A DNA stretch of 64,000 bases, taken from assembly GCA_009823505.1 (NCBI GenBank), contig VZQC01004693.1:4056556-4120555 (forward strand). The letters are read 5' to 3'. The notes under the pieces were generated by a model. It was given only the letters and a program-made list of their open reading frames with translations, did no database searches and was not told where the DNA came from. This stretch comes from Rhizomys pruinosus (taxonomy: Eukaryota; Chordata; Mammalia; Rodentia; Spalacidae). A program made the translations under genes and the position numbers. The first letter of the stretch is position 1, and each line of letters starts with the position of its first letter. Shown here piece by piece: positions 33,731 through 44,321 of this stretch.

Positions 33731-34771
33731 ACAGCAAACAACACCCCCCAAACCCACTGAAGTAAGGCTATTACAGTTGAAATCTTTTCATGTTTCAAAA
33801 TGAAACCATCCTAATGGGTTCTATATGATCATATAATGCTGATGATTAAAGCATCACCAACAAAAAATGAATCCCTGTAGTGTATCTTGATTTTTTTTCA
33901 GTCTTAGAATTTGGGAGAAAATGTGTCTGTGAACTTTTGTCTGAAAGACATGTTTCTTGCCAGAACACTAATTTCCTTCTACATTCAGGACTAGGCAGGC
34001 AAGTGCCTTCAGAACTGGGCAAGGATATCCTTGATGCTTTTCATTCAGGACTAGGCAGACAAGTGCCTTCAGAACTGGGCAAGCATATCGTTGGTGCTTT
34101 TCATTCTCCTAGCAGGTGGTATCGCCTTTGGCATGAACCATCAATGGGACCCAGATGGTTTTGCCCCTAGTTATTTAGATCCTGCCAACTCTGCAATCTC
34201 TGGGATTCCTTGAACCTATACCGATTCATTTTTAGAATTTTTCAACAACAACAACAACAAAAAAAACCTTGCCTCCCCAAAGCATGAGAGAGAGAACTTA
34301 AAATTATATGCATAATTATATGTTCTCTTATATATTCTCCCTTCTCATGACACTACCCACTCTTCTCTCATCCTTACAGGCAAATTTTCTGTTCTGTTTG
34401 ACTTTCTCTCTGGACACTTTGTATCATCAGTCCTTCTTTTGTACAGAGCCATTCAACTTTGCTCATCTTTCATGCCAAACATGGCATACTCAAGCCCAGC
34501 ATGGTATTCAGGCAAAGGGCTCTTCATGAGACAAGGCTCACATGTTTTGTATGACAATCTACAAATCCATGGGGATCTCATCTATAGTAATACATTTGTC
34601 CAAGTGTTCTTTCCTAACAATAAATGATATCCACCCTAAGAGAAATTCTGTAGAATAAAAATTTCTCCATTTCTTTTAGTAAAACTGTCATTTTTCTTGA
34701 CTGAACAATTCCAATGGCCTATAACTGCATGGTGAGAAATGGTAAGAACTGTGACAAACCACAAACATAAA
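33731..34771. other. Non-repeat stretch with a 60-bp tandem repeat
   Basis: Apart from the repeat at 33982-34101, nothing is supported. An (AAC)n-like tract lies at 34245-34262. Confidence 0.4.
33982..34101. repeat. 60-bp unit repeated twice
   Basis: Two head-to-tail copies of a 60-bp unit (33982-34041 and 34042-34101) that begin with cattcaggactaggcag and differ at a few sites. Because 60 is divisible by three, the 96-codon frame at 33880-34170 reads through both, giving a 20-residue peptide repeat (GLGRQVPSELGK core). No evidence shows it is translated. Confidence 0.9.
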
Positions 34772-35167
34772 TGTTCTAGTTTGTCTTCCATTGCTGTGAC
34801 AAAACACTCTGACCAACACCGACTTGAGGAGGAAAGGGTTTATTCCTGGGTCACAGTTCATCACTCAGGGAGCCCAAGGCAGGAACTCAGGGCAGGAACC
34901 TGGAGGCATGAGCTGAAGCACAAGCCATGGAGGAATGCTGTTTACTGGCTTGCTTCCTTGGCTCATTCCCAGCCCACCTTCTTACACTGTACACAACAAC
35001 CTGCCCAGGATGGCACCACTCATTGTGGGCTGGGCCCTCCCACACTGCTCAACCATCAAGACAATACTCCACAGATGTGGCCACAGGCCAATCCAATGGA
35101 GCCAATTCTCCAACTGAGGCTCCCTCAACCCAGATGTGTCAAGTTGACACTAAAGCTATCCAGCACA
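34772..35167 (-). repeat. 3' LTR of the MaLR element
   Basis: Minus-strand LTR of 396 bp. It lacks about 13 bases (the agcttacatctcc stretch) present in its partner. Long frames on both strands inside it (for example 34739-35188) are by-products of low stop density. Confidence 0.9.
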
Positions 35168-35631
35168 ATTGACCCCTTGTCAACTTGACACACAAAACAC
35201 ATCACTATTAAACCACCACCTTTCCAGTTCTTGTCCCCAAGGTCTGATGTTAACATTAATCACAACCTAAGACAGTACAACCTTAAAAGCCCCACAGTCC
35301 TTAAAATGTCCAAATGCTTAAAAGTTCAGTCTATTAAAAGTATCTTAACTGTAGGCTGCTGTGAAATCCAAAATAATTACTGTCTTATTTCAAAGGGAAG
35401 AATCAGGCACACTCAAACAAAACCTAAGTCCAGAAAAGTAGCTCAAGGCTGGACTCCTGCTGAAGGATTTGTAGAAGACTGTGCAGCAAAACTGCTCCAA
35501 GCTCCACAGCAACAATCTTTAGGCATTCAATGATCTTCCCAGCCCAAAGTTCCAAACAGTTCCACAATCCTTCCCCAAGACACCAAAGTCAGGTCTGTCA
35601 CAGCAATAGCTCATTCTCTGGTACCAATTTC

Positions 35632-36030
35632 TGTTCTAGTTTGTCTTCCATTGCTGTGACAAAACACTCTGACCAATACCAACTTGGGGAGAAAAGGGTT
35701 TATTCAGCTTACATCTCCTGGGTCACAGTTCATCACCCAAGGCAGGAACTCAGGGCAGGAACCTTGAGGCAGGAGCGGAAGCACAGGCCATGGAGGAATG
35801 CTGCTCACTGGCTTGCTTCCCTGGCTCATTCCCATCCCACCTTCTTATATGGTACACAAAAACCTGCCCAGGGTGGCACCACTCATTGTGGGCTGGGCCC
35901 TCTGACACTGCTCAACCATCAAGACAATACTCCACAGATGTGGCCACAGGCCAATCCAATGGAGCCAATTCCCCAATTGAGTCTCCCTCAACCCGGGTGT
36001 ATCAAGTTGACACTAAAGCTATCCAGCACA
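35632..36030 (-). repeat. 5' LTR of the MaLR element
   Basis: Minus-strand LTR of 399 bp next to the primer-binding side of the internal region. Highly similar to the solo LTR at 45982-46389. Confidence 0.9.
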
Positions 36031-36035
36031 ATAAC

Positions 36036-37175
36036 TATCAGCTCCCTGGAAATTTCTCTCCTATGGTAACACCAGGAGGGTCTAGTATTAAAGTATGCAT
36101 GGCCATATATATTTTGGTCAATCCAGATCTTGTGTTACACACAAGATCTTGGCGGATGATGACCTTTGCTTACCCATCATCATTCTTCCACTACATCCCA
36201 GAGATTACTTTACATACCAGTTTTAGACAGAAAGCCTTGAAAATTGTTTATCTCATAAGCTCATGCCAATGGCATCTAAACCATTTAAAGGAGTGGCTTC
36301 AGCCAATGAGAGATTATGTTCAGAAAAATCCTCCTTACTTATAATAGGCCAAGTTAAAGAAAACTTCAGACTTGCAAATGTAGGTTTCAAAGATGCCACT
36401 GTAGCATTAAGTGATTGAGAAAAATGTAACAAGCATTGGCTCGTGCTTTGGGGTTGTGAGTAGAAATACCTCTTTGATTCTCTAGCTATGTGTGCTGTGA
36501 TATATGCGAACTTTGTAAGAGAAAAAAATCTTGGTATTCACAATCATAGAGCTGGATCTGATTATGGATTCATTGGGAAACTAACAAGTTCCAAGCTTCC
36601 TATCTGTAGAAGATTGAACAAATCTGCCTCAGAATTTTACTTATGAAAGAGTTTTACAAGTAGAAAGCTATCTTTTCACCTCCCATGGGGGGACATGAAG
36701 TCCTATTCACCCCAGCCAGGACACTGACAACAGATCAAAGAGACAATTCCACCCAAGTCTTGCCTGGCACACTAATGGGATTACAGAGCTGAGGTGTGTG
36801 AGTCAAAGGCAGGCATCATGGGAAAGTCCATCTCAGCATGACTGAAAACTCAAGAAAAGTGATCTCTGTAGGTCCCTCCTCAACTCGCAGCCAGCTTTCT
36901 CCAGCCTTGTTTACTGCTTTTGTTACCTTGTGAATCTGGTAACTTTTTGTTTTCCTGAATTTTGGGTGTTTCATTAGCTCTTACTGGGAACATGTGCTTC
37001 CCTTTGGAAGAAACAGCTACAGATTAGAAGGTGTCCTCATACTGCTATTGGATTTCACAAATACAGAGTGATTAGGAAATTGGAATTCAGTTTCTAAATT
37101 ATTTATTTAAATTATTTATTTTTTTCTTTATATGTTTTTCTTGATTTTTGAAAATTTCATACATTATATTTTGAT
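36036..37175. other. Unassigned; small hairpin
   Basis: No gene. A perfect 10-bp inverted repeat (agatcttgtg, 5-base loop, cacaagatct) lies at 36125-36149. The part around 36680-36900 vaguely resembles old L1 3'UTR, but I do not call it. Confidence 0.4.
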
Positions 37176-37347
37176 GTTTTTTTTTTTTTTTTTTTTTTTG
37201 GTCTTTTCGAGACAGGGTCTCCCTGTAGCTCCAGCTGTCCTGGAACTCACTCTGTAGACCAGGCTGGCCTTGAACTCACAAAGATCCGTCTGCCTCTGCC
37301 TCCCAAGTGCACCACCCCAAAGGCGTGCACCACGACGCCCTGCCTTA
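37176..37347 (-). mobile_element. B1 SINE with T24 (poly-A tail)
   Basis: T24 followed by an antisense near-consensus B1 (tcttttcgagacagggtctcc ... caaagatccgtctgcctctgcc). It has a small rearrangement (caccaccccaaagg) before the end. Confidence 0.94.
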
Positions 37348-37351
37348 TCCT

Positions 37352-37515
37352 CTGTTTTTTTTTTTAATTAGTTTTTATTGATGCTTGATTTCATTACATT
37401 TTTCCAATTCAGTTCAGGCTTATTTCCCTTTCCCCCTCCCCCACCCCCACCCCATCCCAGATCATGCTTCTGCCATAACTGTCCTGCATCTTTCTCTCAG
37501 TTTTTTTTTTTTTCA
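37352..37515 (-). mobile_element. L1 3' end
   Basis: Antisense L1 3'UTR: tttttattgatgcttgatttc is the complement of the aataaa end, followed by the C-rich complement of the G-tract (ccccctcccccacccccacc) and cctgcatctttctctcag. All three landmarks recur at 31.9-32.05 kb and 58.8 kb. Confidence 0.9.
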
Positions 37516-39060
37516 TTTTTAGCTATAAGTGATAATCCATGAGTACCAAGCATCCTTCATGCAAACACCTATCTGCAGGCTGTTGTGCCCAAACACTCCC
37601 AGCCCCCCCATCCAGGGGGGGTGACAGGTTGTTCAATCAAATTGATCAAAATGAGTGTCCAGACTACATTGCTGTAGTTTCATCATTCACCCCAATCGCA
37701 GCCCTTACATTCTACCACTACCCCCTCTTCCGCGGGTTGTTCCCTAGGCTTAGAAAAGGGGCACAGGTGATGAGAGTTAAAAAAGTCCACTCTCTCTGGA
37801 GCTGTTGACTTGGACTCTTGGTCAATTCTGGCTGTTTCCTTTCATGGGCTGACAGTTTGTCAGGAATAACCCTTCGATCCTACTAATGAAGAACAAGCAA
37901 TTAGATATAAGGTATTTAAGCAGCACTAATAGTTATGGTAGGTTACTTTAGCAAGACACATGTTTGGATATTATGAATCCATTGAATTGTACAATTTTCC
38001 CCCCTGTTAAATATGACAGGGTCTTACTGTGGCTTATAACATCTCTAACCTGTTAAGGATGTAAGCTTGTGGCATCAGCCATGGGTTATTTCTCCAAGGG
38101 AGAGCCAATAGCCAATTAAAATTGGGATATACAGACACATGACTGCCTCCGCTGCACAGTATTTCACAGGCAGGTTGAGGTGTAGCTGGTTGCTGACGGT
38201 GGTCTTGCTTGACGCTCAGGGAGACCCATTATTTTGCTTTATTGGTTTAGTGGCTCTTGGGTAACACTCTCTGCCATTTCCAGGAGGCCATTGTACACTT
38301 GCATGTGTGGTCTCAATACTCCCTCCCATGTTAACGTCAGGGCTTCTTCGGCAGCAAGGTCTTATTGCCTCTCCTCCTGTAGGTATCCCAACTTAGAGCA
38401 AGGAGCCCTTACCTTTTGGGGGGCCTTGGATCCCCTGGCCAACACCACCTGGTAGAACAATCAATTGCTGATGTCAGAGCTCCTTCCTGTATTATATATT
38501 TGCCTGAGTGCATTAGCCCTAGGACTTTAGTATTATATTTGGTTCTGAACAGAGAGTAATCCCTTCCACAGTTCCCATGTCTAGTAGTCAATTTAAAGAA
38601 AGCAGTTTTACCGGTTTTATAAGAATACCTCTACAATAGTTGTCTCCAATTACAGTTGGGGAGCGACCTCATCATTGTCTATTTTTCCTTGTTTTCTAAT
38701 GGGTGGGTAGGCAAGGAAGTCTCTCATATCAAGAACCTTTTGTGCACCTAGAAGGAAGTTTCATTAGGACTCATTATAACTAGGTGTTACATGTAGGATC
38801 CACAGAGGGGTTCGCTGTTTATAGGCAAATCTGAGGCTTTTCTTCCTTGAATGTTCAGAGTCAGCCTTCCGTTTGTCACTTTTTTGTACACTCCTACTCA
38901 ATGCAAACCTGTATCTTTTCTTTTCTCAGCGTTTAGTTGGTGAGTTTTGTCCTGTTTGGAACAAACAAATCTTTTCCCATAGTTAGTTTTAAGATTTGAA
39001 TTGCAGGGATTTGATGAAAAGGTTTCATGTCTTTCTGATCCCCCCCCCCCTTTTTTTAGC
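37516..39060. other. Unassigned 1.5-kb stretch, possibly retroelement-derived
   Basis: Not matched to any other copy in the window. It has more G+C than the flanks, a C-run (39042-39051), a G/C mirror near 37605-37622 (agcccccccatccagggggggt) and several short frames on both strands. It directly follows the L1 3' end on the minus strand. It could be an unusual L1 3'UTR, a decayed retroviral-type insert or unique DNA. Confidence 0.3.
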
Positions 39061-39596
39061 GTATGAGATCTCCAGAAGACAGTTGTATAGTACATGACTA
39101 TAGGGTGGAGTCAAGGCATAGATTTCATCAAATTCACCCATGTTGTTTTGGGTGACTATATATGATTAACTTGGGAAGCAAACTTAATTTTTACGTTAAA
39201 TCATCTTAAAGAGAATGCTACAAGGTGATACTGTACAACAGAGAAATTATAGAGAACATTTGTATGTGTCAATCCCAAAGTTCTTGCTCTACAGATTTTA
39301 TGTAAAGCAAATGTGGGCAACAGCGAATTATATCTCCATTTAATTCAGATGCATTACCATTTTTATCAGATTCTGTAAACCAATGTTGTTTAATATACAC
39401 ATGTTTACTTTTACTTTTTTTTTTTTTATTTCTGTATGTGTATCAATGTAAGGCATATGGAATCCATGCTGTGCTGATTTTTTATTTTTGTTGTGCAACT
39501 TTTCTCTTTTAGTTTCAACTCCACATGTTTTTTTACCAGCCACACAAATCATCACAGTTCAGCACTCAACAGCCTTTCATGTATATTACTTTGTTG
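39061..39596. other. AT-rich, no feature
   Basis: T-run at about 39416-39428. Nothing else supported. Confidence 0.4.
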
Positions 39597-39745
39597 GTTT
39601 GGTTTTGAGACAGGCTATTATTAGGCACTGGGTGGCCTGGAACTCACTATGTAGACCAGGCTAGCTTTGAACTCACAGAGATCTGCCTGCCTCTGCCTCC
39701 TAAGTGCTGGGATTAAAGGTGTGAACCACCACAACTATCTGGATA
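39597..39745 (-). mobile_element. B1 SINE
   Basis: Antisense B1 with a short replacement after gagacagg (ctattattaggcactggg). The rest is typical (aactcactatgtagaccagg, gtgctgggattaaaggtgtg). Confidence 0.9.
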
Positions 39746-40246
39746 TGAGTTTGGTCTAAAATTTGTAGTTTGCTCCAAGGTCACATTCAATTATAGGATC
39801 CAGGCCTTTTTGCCCAGTTGTGGCTCGAACCCATACAACAAAGAACTCTAGGAATGAAGTATGATCTGTCTCTGAATGCACATACAGTTATACCTGTCAT
39901 GGCCTTGTAACATGGAGCACCCAGTCAGCATATGCATGTTACCACATGTGGGAGACAAAGAAACTGAACTGCACAGGGAAACTAACAGAGGGTATAAAAG
40001 GTGGGTTTTTGAGGCTCTGCTCTCAAGAACTATCTTATACAAATGCCTTGGAGTCTTGTGTCTCTGTGCACAGCACCTGTAACATTGGTAGTGAGGAGGA
40101 CTGGGGGAAGTGAGGATGATGGGCTGAAAAAGACCTTTTGAAAAAAAGGTTGCTTTTTAATGACAAAGCTACTTCTTATGCTCCCTCTTTTTGCAAGTTA
40201 TTTTTTTTTAGCTGTTACAGTATGTATTTTTCTTACTTAGTTTTTT
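39746..40246. other. No gene or clear repeat seen
   Basis: Nothing supported. Short frames are unconvincing. Confidence 0.4.
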
Positions 40247-40462
40247 TATCGTACTTTTTTTTTAATTTTTTTTTATTTAATTTTTATTTATTTCCGTATG
40301 TGTATGAATGTAGTGTCTGCATGCAGGTCTGTGCACCTGTGCCCTGCAATGCCGCGGAGGTCAGAAGAGGGTCTCGGATTCCCCTGGAACTGGAGTTCTC
40401 CTGGAATTGGAGTTTCAGACGGTTTTCGGCTGCCATGTGGGTGCTGGTGTATCGTACTTTTT
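40247..40462 (-). mobile_element. B2 SINE, 5'-truncated, with 13-bp target duplication
   Basis: The exact sequence tatcgtacttttt flanks the element (40247-40259 and 40450-40462). The B2 has the young 17-bp duplication but stops at gtgctgg, so it lacks the tRNA-like head with the A and B boxes. It is a 5'-truncated copy without its own pol III promoter. It landed in the old L1 3'UTR. Confidence 0.95.
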
Positions 40463-40893
40463 ATATGTGTCAAACATAAATTTTCAATCAGCCTTAATTG
40501 CCTTTATACCCACTTCTACCTTGGCACCCTCCCACAGACACCTCCCACCCCTGGAGTTCATACATTCTGTCATTTGAGCTAGAGTCCATTGGGCCGAACT
40601 ACTCTCCCTGCTCACTCCTCAGTGCCAGCTCATGCCCTGAGCTCTAGTCAGCCTATTCAGAGTCCCTTTCCTAAAGGAGGCCAAGTCTTTCACACCCATC
40701 CACCCCTCAGCTGCCAATATTTCTTCAGCCGAAGGCTGGGCTCTGCATTTCTGCAGTTCTGTGCTAGATTTTTGTTAGGCTGAGCTTGCATGGGTCATGT
40801 GCACGCTGATACAATGATGTAGGTTCATGTGAACGGAGTCCCAGGAGCTTGTAGGATTCGTTATCATTTGGTCAGCCTGCCAAGTCAGAATTT
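40463..40893 (-). mobile_element. Old L1 3'UTR (Lx-like)
   Basis: Shares with 46.8-47.2 kb and 60.0-60.5 kb the order: gtccattgggcc/gtccactgg, tagtcagcctattcagagtccc, aggccaagtc, gctgccaatatttc, gttctgtgctagattttt, and cttgcatgggtc. Antisense. The internal conservation among the three copies defines the family. Confidence 0.8.
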
Positions 40894-41172
40894 TTTTTAA
40901 ACATTTAAAAAAAATTTTTATTAATTTTATTTATTTCTGTATGTGTATGAATGCACTGTCTGCAAGCAAGTCTGCGCACCCGTGTCGTGCAATGCCGCGG
41001 AGATCAGAAAAAGGTATCAGATTCCCCTGGAACTGGAGTTCTCCTGGAATTGGAGTTTCAGATGGTTCTCGGCCACCATGTGGGTGCTGGGGATCGAACC
41101 CGGGTCCTCTTTAAGAGCGGTCAGCTCTCTTAACCGCTAGGCCATCTCTCCAGCCCGCCACGTCAGAATTTT
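40879..41172 (-). mobile_element. B2 SINE, young type, with 16-bp target duplication
   Basis: Flanked by gccaagtcagaatttt and gccacgtcagaatttt. Antisense B2 with 17-bp internal duplication and a nearly consensus head (accgctaggccatctctccagccc). CpG sites in the body (gccgcggag, gatcgaacccgg) are retained, which suggests youth. Confidence 0.96.
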
Positions 41173-41660
41173 AAAAAAACTCACCAGCATGGAACAAGGA
41201 ACCCACCCAAAGGAGAATATCAACATAAATGAGAGAAAAGGAGGGAGGTAGGAAAGGAGAGGGCCTAGGATTCTCTAAAAGACCAGGCCACTGAAGCTCC
41301 CATTCAGGATTCCCAGATCTGGTGGAGAGGGGGCTACGTGGGGGCTCTCTCATCTCCATGGGAACTGACAGTATCCAACAATACTGTTTGTCTTTTTACT
41401 CATCTCTTTTTCTTTCTGGTTAATGTTAGTCTGTTCTCCATGCCTGTAACGTTCTACAGCCTGACCTTCCAGCACCTCTCCTAGTGCTTTTGTATCTGGG
41501 GAATCTCCCCATACCATCTCTCCTTTGATACCATCACTCCAAGTTGGCGGGGGACCTGGACCTCCTAAGGCTGTGGCTTCTGTGGTTGTTGGATCTGTGC
41601 CTGTCAGCTGTGGCACACAACTCTGAGCACAGCTTCCCAATGAGCACAGCTTCCCAATGA
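41173..41660. other. No gene; 17-bp duplication
   Basis: Unassigned. tgagcacagcttcccaa is repeated head to tail at 41624-41640 and 41641-41657. Confidence 0.45.
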
Positions 41661-41722
41661 TCTGTCGTGTCTCTTGTTTCTGTCTCTGTCTCTGTCTCTC
41701 TGTCTGTCTGCCTGTTTAGCTG

Positions 41723-41755
<33 letters not shown>

Positions 41756-41787
41756 TTCTCTCTCTTCTCTCTCTTCTCTCTCTCCCA
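41661..41787. repeat. (TCTG)n/(TC)n compound microsatellite
   Basis: TCTG units followed by TC/TTTC units over about 125 bases. Source of the Ser/Leu- and Arg/Glu-rich frames on both strands (41534-41972), which are not genes. Confidence 0.95.
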
Positions 41788-41905
41788 CACCCCCACACCT
41801 CGCCGGGCTCCTCCCGTTTGTATCTTTCTCCTGTGCCTTGTTTGTTGTGTTGGGGGGGGTGTGTTTGGTCGGGGAGACGGGGCGCACTGTAGGCCCAGTG
41901 CGCTC
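41788..41905. other. GC-rich island between microsatellite and B1
   Basis: Unusual GC-rich segment with C and G runs (cacacccccacacc, ttggggggggtgtg) and an 8-bp hairpin (agtgcgct, loop ctgcg, agcgcact at 41897-41917) that occupies the place where the B1 head should be. Confidence 0.5.
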
Positions 41906-42012
41906 TGCGAGCGCACTCTGTAGACCAGGCTGGTCTTAAAGTCACAGAGATCTGCCTACCTTTGTCTCCCAAGCGCTGGGACTACAGGCATGTGCCACCA
42001 ACACCTGGCCTC
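41906..42012 (-). mobile_element. Partial B1 SINE
   Basis: Antisense B1 from cactctgtagaccaggctgg to tgccaccaacacctggcc. The usual gagacagg...actcactc part is replaced by the GC-rich segment on the left. Confidence 0.88.
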
Positions 42013-42262
42013 CTTTTCCTTCTTATGTATATAAGTCTCTGCCTTTTGTGGACATCCAATTCTTTGTTCATCCCATGGAACAAACAACAATCATTCCTCA
42101 CCCCCAAACTCTGTAACAATGAGAAGCCCTTATTTTATAAAAATGTATTAAAATTATGTTTTATGAATATATTGACATAATGACAAATATAATCTGGACT
42201 TGATATATTTTTATACATTTATTATAATATCTATTTTATTGTGATTTTTAGATTAAAACACT
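42013..42262. other. AT-rich, no feature
   Basis: Nothing supported. Confidence 0.4.
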
Positions 42263-42264
42263 AT

Positions 42265-42379
42265 TTTTAAACATTTCTGTGTGTGTGTATGCATATGTAT
42301 GTGCATACATGGGAACCAAACTCTGGGCTTCTGGAAGAGCACTACACATTCTTAACCACCGAATAATCTGTCCAGTCCC
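42265..42379 (-). mobile_element. B2 fragment
   Basis: Internally deleted antisense B2: tgtgtgtatgcatatg tail, then directly gggaaccaaactctgggcttctgg and the head ccgaataatctgtccagtccc. Confidence 0.7.
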
Positions 42380-42438
42380 TTAGTTTGATTTAAAACAAAA
42401 AAACAAAAAAACAAAAACAATACTTCTTGTAGATCCCT

Positions 42439-42692
42439 AAAAGAATTTGGGGAGCTTGGGCATGGAGAGATGGCTCAGCAGTTAAGAGCACTGACAGCTC
42501 TTGCAGAAGAATGAGGTTGAATTCCCAGCAACCACCTGGTGGCTATCAGCCATCTGTAGCTCCAGTTCCAGGGAATCCAATGCCCTCTTCTGATTCTGCA
42601 GGCATTGCATGACATGGGTGCACCTACACACATACACGCACTATACTCATACACATAAAATAAAAACAATAAAAAAAGAATTTGGGGAACTT
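42439..42692 (+). mobile_element. B2 SINE (older type) with 19-bp target duplication
   Basis: aaaagaatttggggagctt (42439-42457) and aaaagaatttggggaactt (42674-42692) flank a sense B2 (catggagagatggctcagcagttaag, gaggttgaattccc, cttctgattctgcaggcattgcatg). It lacks the 17-bp duplication. Confidence 0.95.
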
Positions 42693-44031
42693 ATCAGAGT
42701 ACCCACTGTGCCTAATAGATATCAGTCTTGCTTGGCTTGATCTTTTGATAGAAACTCCAACTTTTCATTTGTGGTACTTTTTCTTAAGAATTGAAGGGAA
42801 ATTTTCAATCTGCTTTCTTCATGTTTTTCTTTGCTGTACACATTAATTTTCTCTAATCTCTCTTCACAGGCTCAACCCTCCTATCCCTTTATCATCTCGA
42901 TTTCACTCTATAGATGCCTTTGGATTCTAGCCAAGGTATTGATGTTTCTTTGTGGTATGTGTAAAACTATATATGATATCCCCAGTTCTCCCTGATGGAA
43001 GCCATATTGAGTAAAATGATTTATGTCCTCTTTAGACATTTGAAACTCTATAAGCTTTTCTAAAAACATTGTGCTTTTTAATTTTGATGTTTTAATAGCT
43101 GTCAGGGCATATTTAATTTCTTCTGAACTCTTGCTCCCAGGTTTTACTGCTTTCTAAATACCATTGTTTTACTAGTTCATTTTTTTACCTCATACAGAAA
43201 ATATTCCCAAATAATAATTCAAACACTTATCCATGGAGATTGAACACACCATCACCTGTCTCAAAAGTGTAGACATTAAAAGAAAGCAGGGACTTAAATT
43301 GTAAGAGGGCTTACACCAGAGTGGAATGGAAAGTATGATGCAATATACCTTTCAGTGGCATTTTGTGATCACTTAACCTCAAATATGCAGTTTACATTCA
43401 GAGAGAAGTCATTAATATTCACTTTTAAAATTTTTATTTTCTGGTTTACCCTTTGATTTTAATCCTGGTTATTTAAGTCAGGGTGTACTGAAAAACAGAG
43501 TGACCTCTCTCTCTTTCTCTCTCTCACTCTCTTCCACTATAGGTTTACTAATGAGAATTGGATCAAAGTTTCAAAAACTTGACTATAACTTTTATTTTTC
43601 CTGAGACTTACTTTATGGGATTTAAGGTAGCCTACAAAGATTCATGTTAGCATAAAACATGATAACAAGGTGAATTCAGAATAAACTAATGGAAAAATCA
43701 GAGAGAAAATAAGAGAGTAAATTGGAAAGCAAACGTTATGGTAATGTGTGCTATGTGTGAAGATGTGTTGGAAGCAAGCTATGGATTTGATCTTTAGTTT
43801 AGTTTGGGGGTTCTAGATGAGGCAAGCATTGAATTTCTCATTTTGCCTGCTTACAAACCAGATAAGATAAGATAGAAAAATGTAAATAATGTCTTAATGA
43901 TTGTTACCTTTTTAAAAGAAAAAAGGGGCTTATATTATCAAAATTACCTCTGTGTCCCAAGTTCCCATCAACCAGATCTGATTTCTCAGAAACATAAAGG
44001 ATAATAGTCAATTTTTATACAACAAGAAATT
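42693..44031. other. No gene or clear repeat seen
   Basis: About 1.3 kb of AT-rich DNA. A short TC tract lies at 43506-43533. Confidence 0.4.
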
Positions 44032-44321
44032 CTCATCTGCATTTTATTTTTTTTTCTAGATTTTTTAATTTAATTTTATTTATTTCTGTATGTGTATGAA
44101 TGTACTGTCTGCATGCAGGTTTGTGCACCCATGTCGTGCAACGCCGCGGAGGTTAGAAGAGGGTCTCAGATTCCCCTGGAACTGGAGTTCTGCTGGAATT
44201 GGAGTTTCAGACGGTTTTCAGCCGCCATGTGGGTGCTGGGGATCGAACCCGGGTCCTCTGTAAGTGCGGTCGGCGCTCTTAACCGCTAGGCCATCTCTCC
44301 AGCCCCCTCATCTGCATTTTA
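44032..44321 (-). mobile_element. B2 SINE, young type, with 15-bp target duplication
   Basis: ctcatctgcatttta occurs at 44032-44046 and 44307-44321. Antisense B2 with 17-bp duplication and many retained CpGs (aacgccgcggagg, ggtcggcgctcttaaccgc). Confidence 0.97.

Larger units (their letters stand above)
34772..36030 (-). mobile_element. MaLR-type two-LTR retrotransposon, non-coding, 1.26 kb
   Basis: Two similar LTRs (34772-35167 and 35632-36030) flank 464 bp of internal sequence. Read on the minus strand, each LTR starts TGTGCTGG and ends AGAACA and has an AATAAA signal (gaataaaccctttcc). The internal part starts with TTGGTACCAGAG, the typical MaLR start next to the 5' LTR, and ends in a purine-rich GACAAGGGG just before the 3' LTR. 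Flanking ataaa/ataac is a 5-bp target duplication with one mismatch. No gag or pol frame is present, so it depended on proteins of another element. Confidence 0.9.

Noticed and set aside
34739..36344. Frames of 149, 179 and 184 codons around 35-36 kb, which resemble one another
   Set aside because: They lie in the two LTRs of one MaLR element, and their likeness is that of the LTRs. LTRs of this type do not code for protein.
41534..41972. Ser/Leu-rich and Arg/Glu-rich frames up to 122 codons
   Set aside because: They are produced by the TC/TCTG microsatellite and the adjacent B1.
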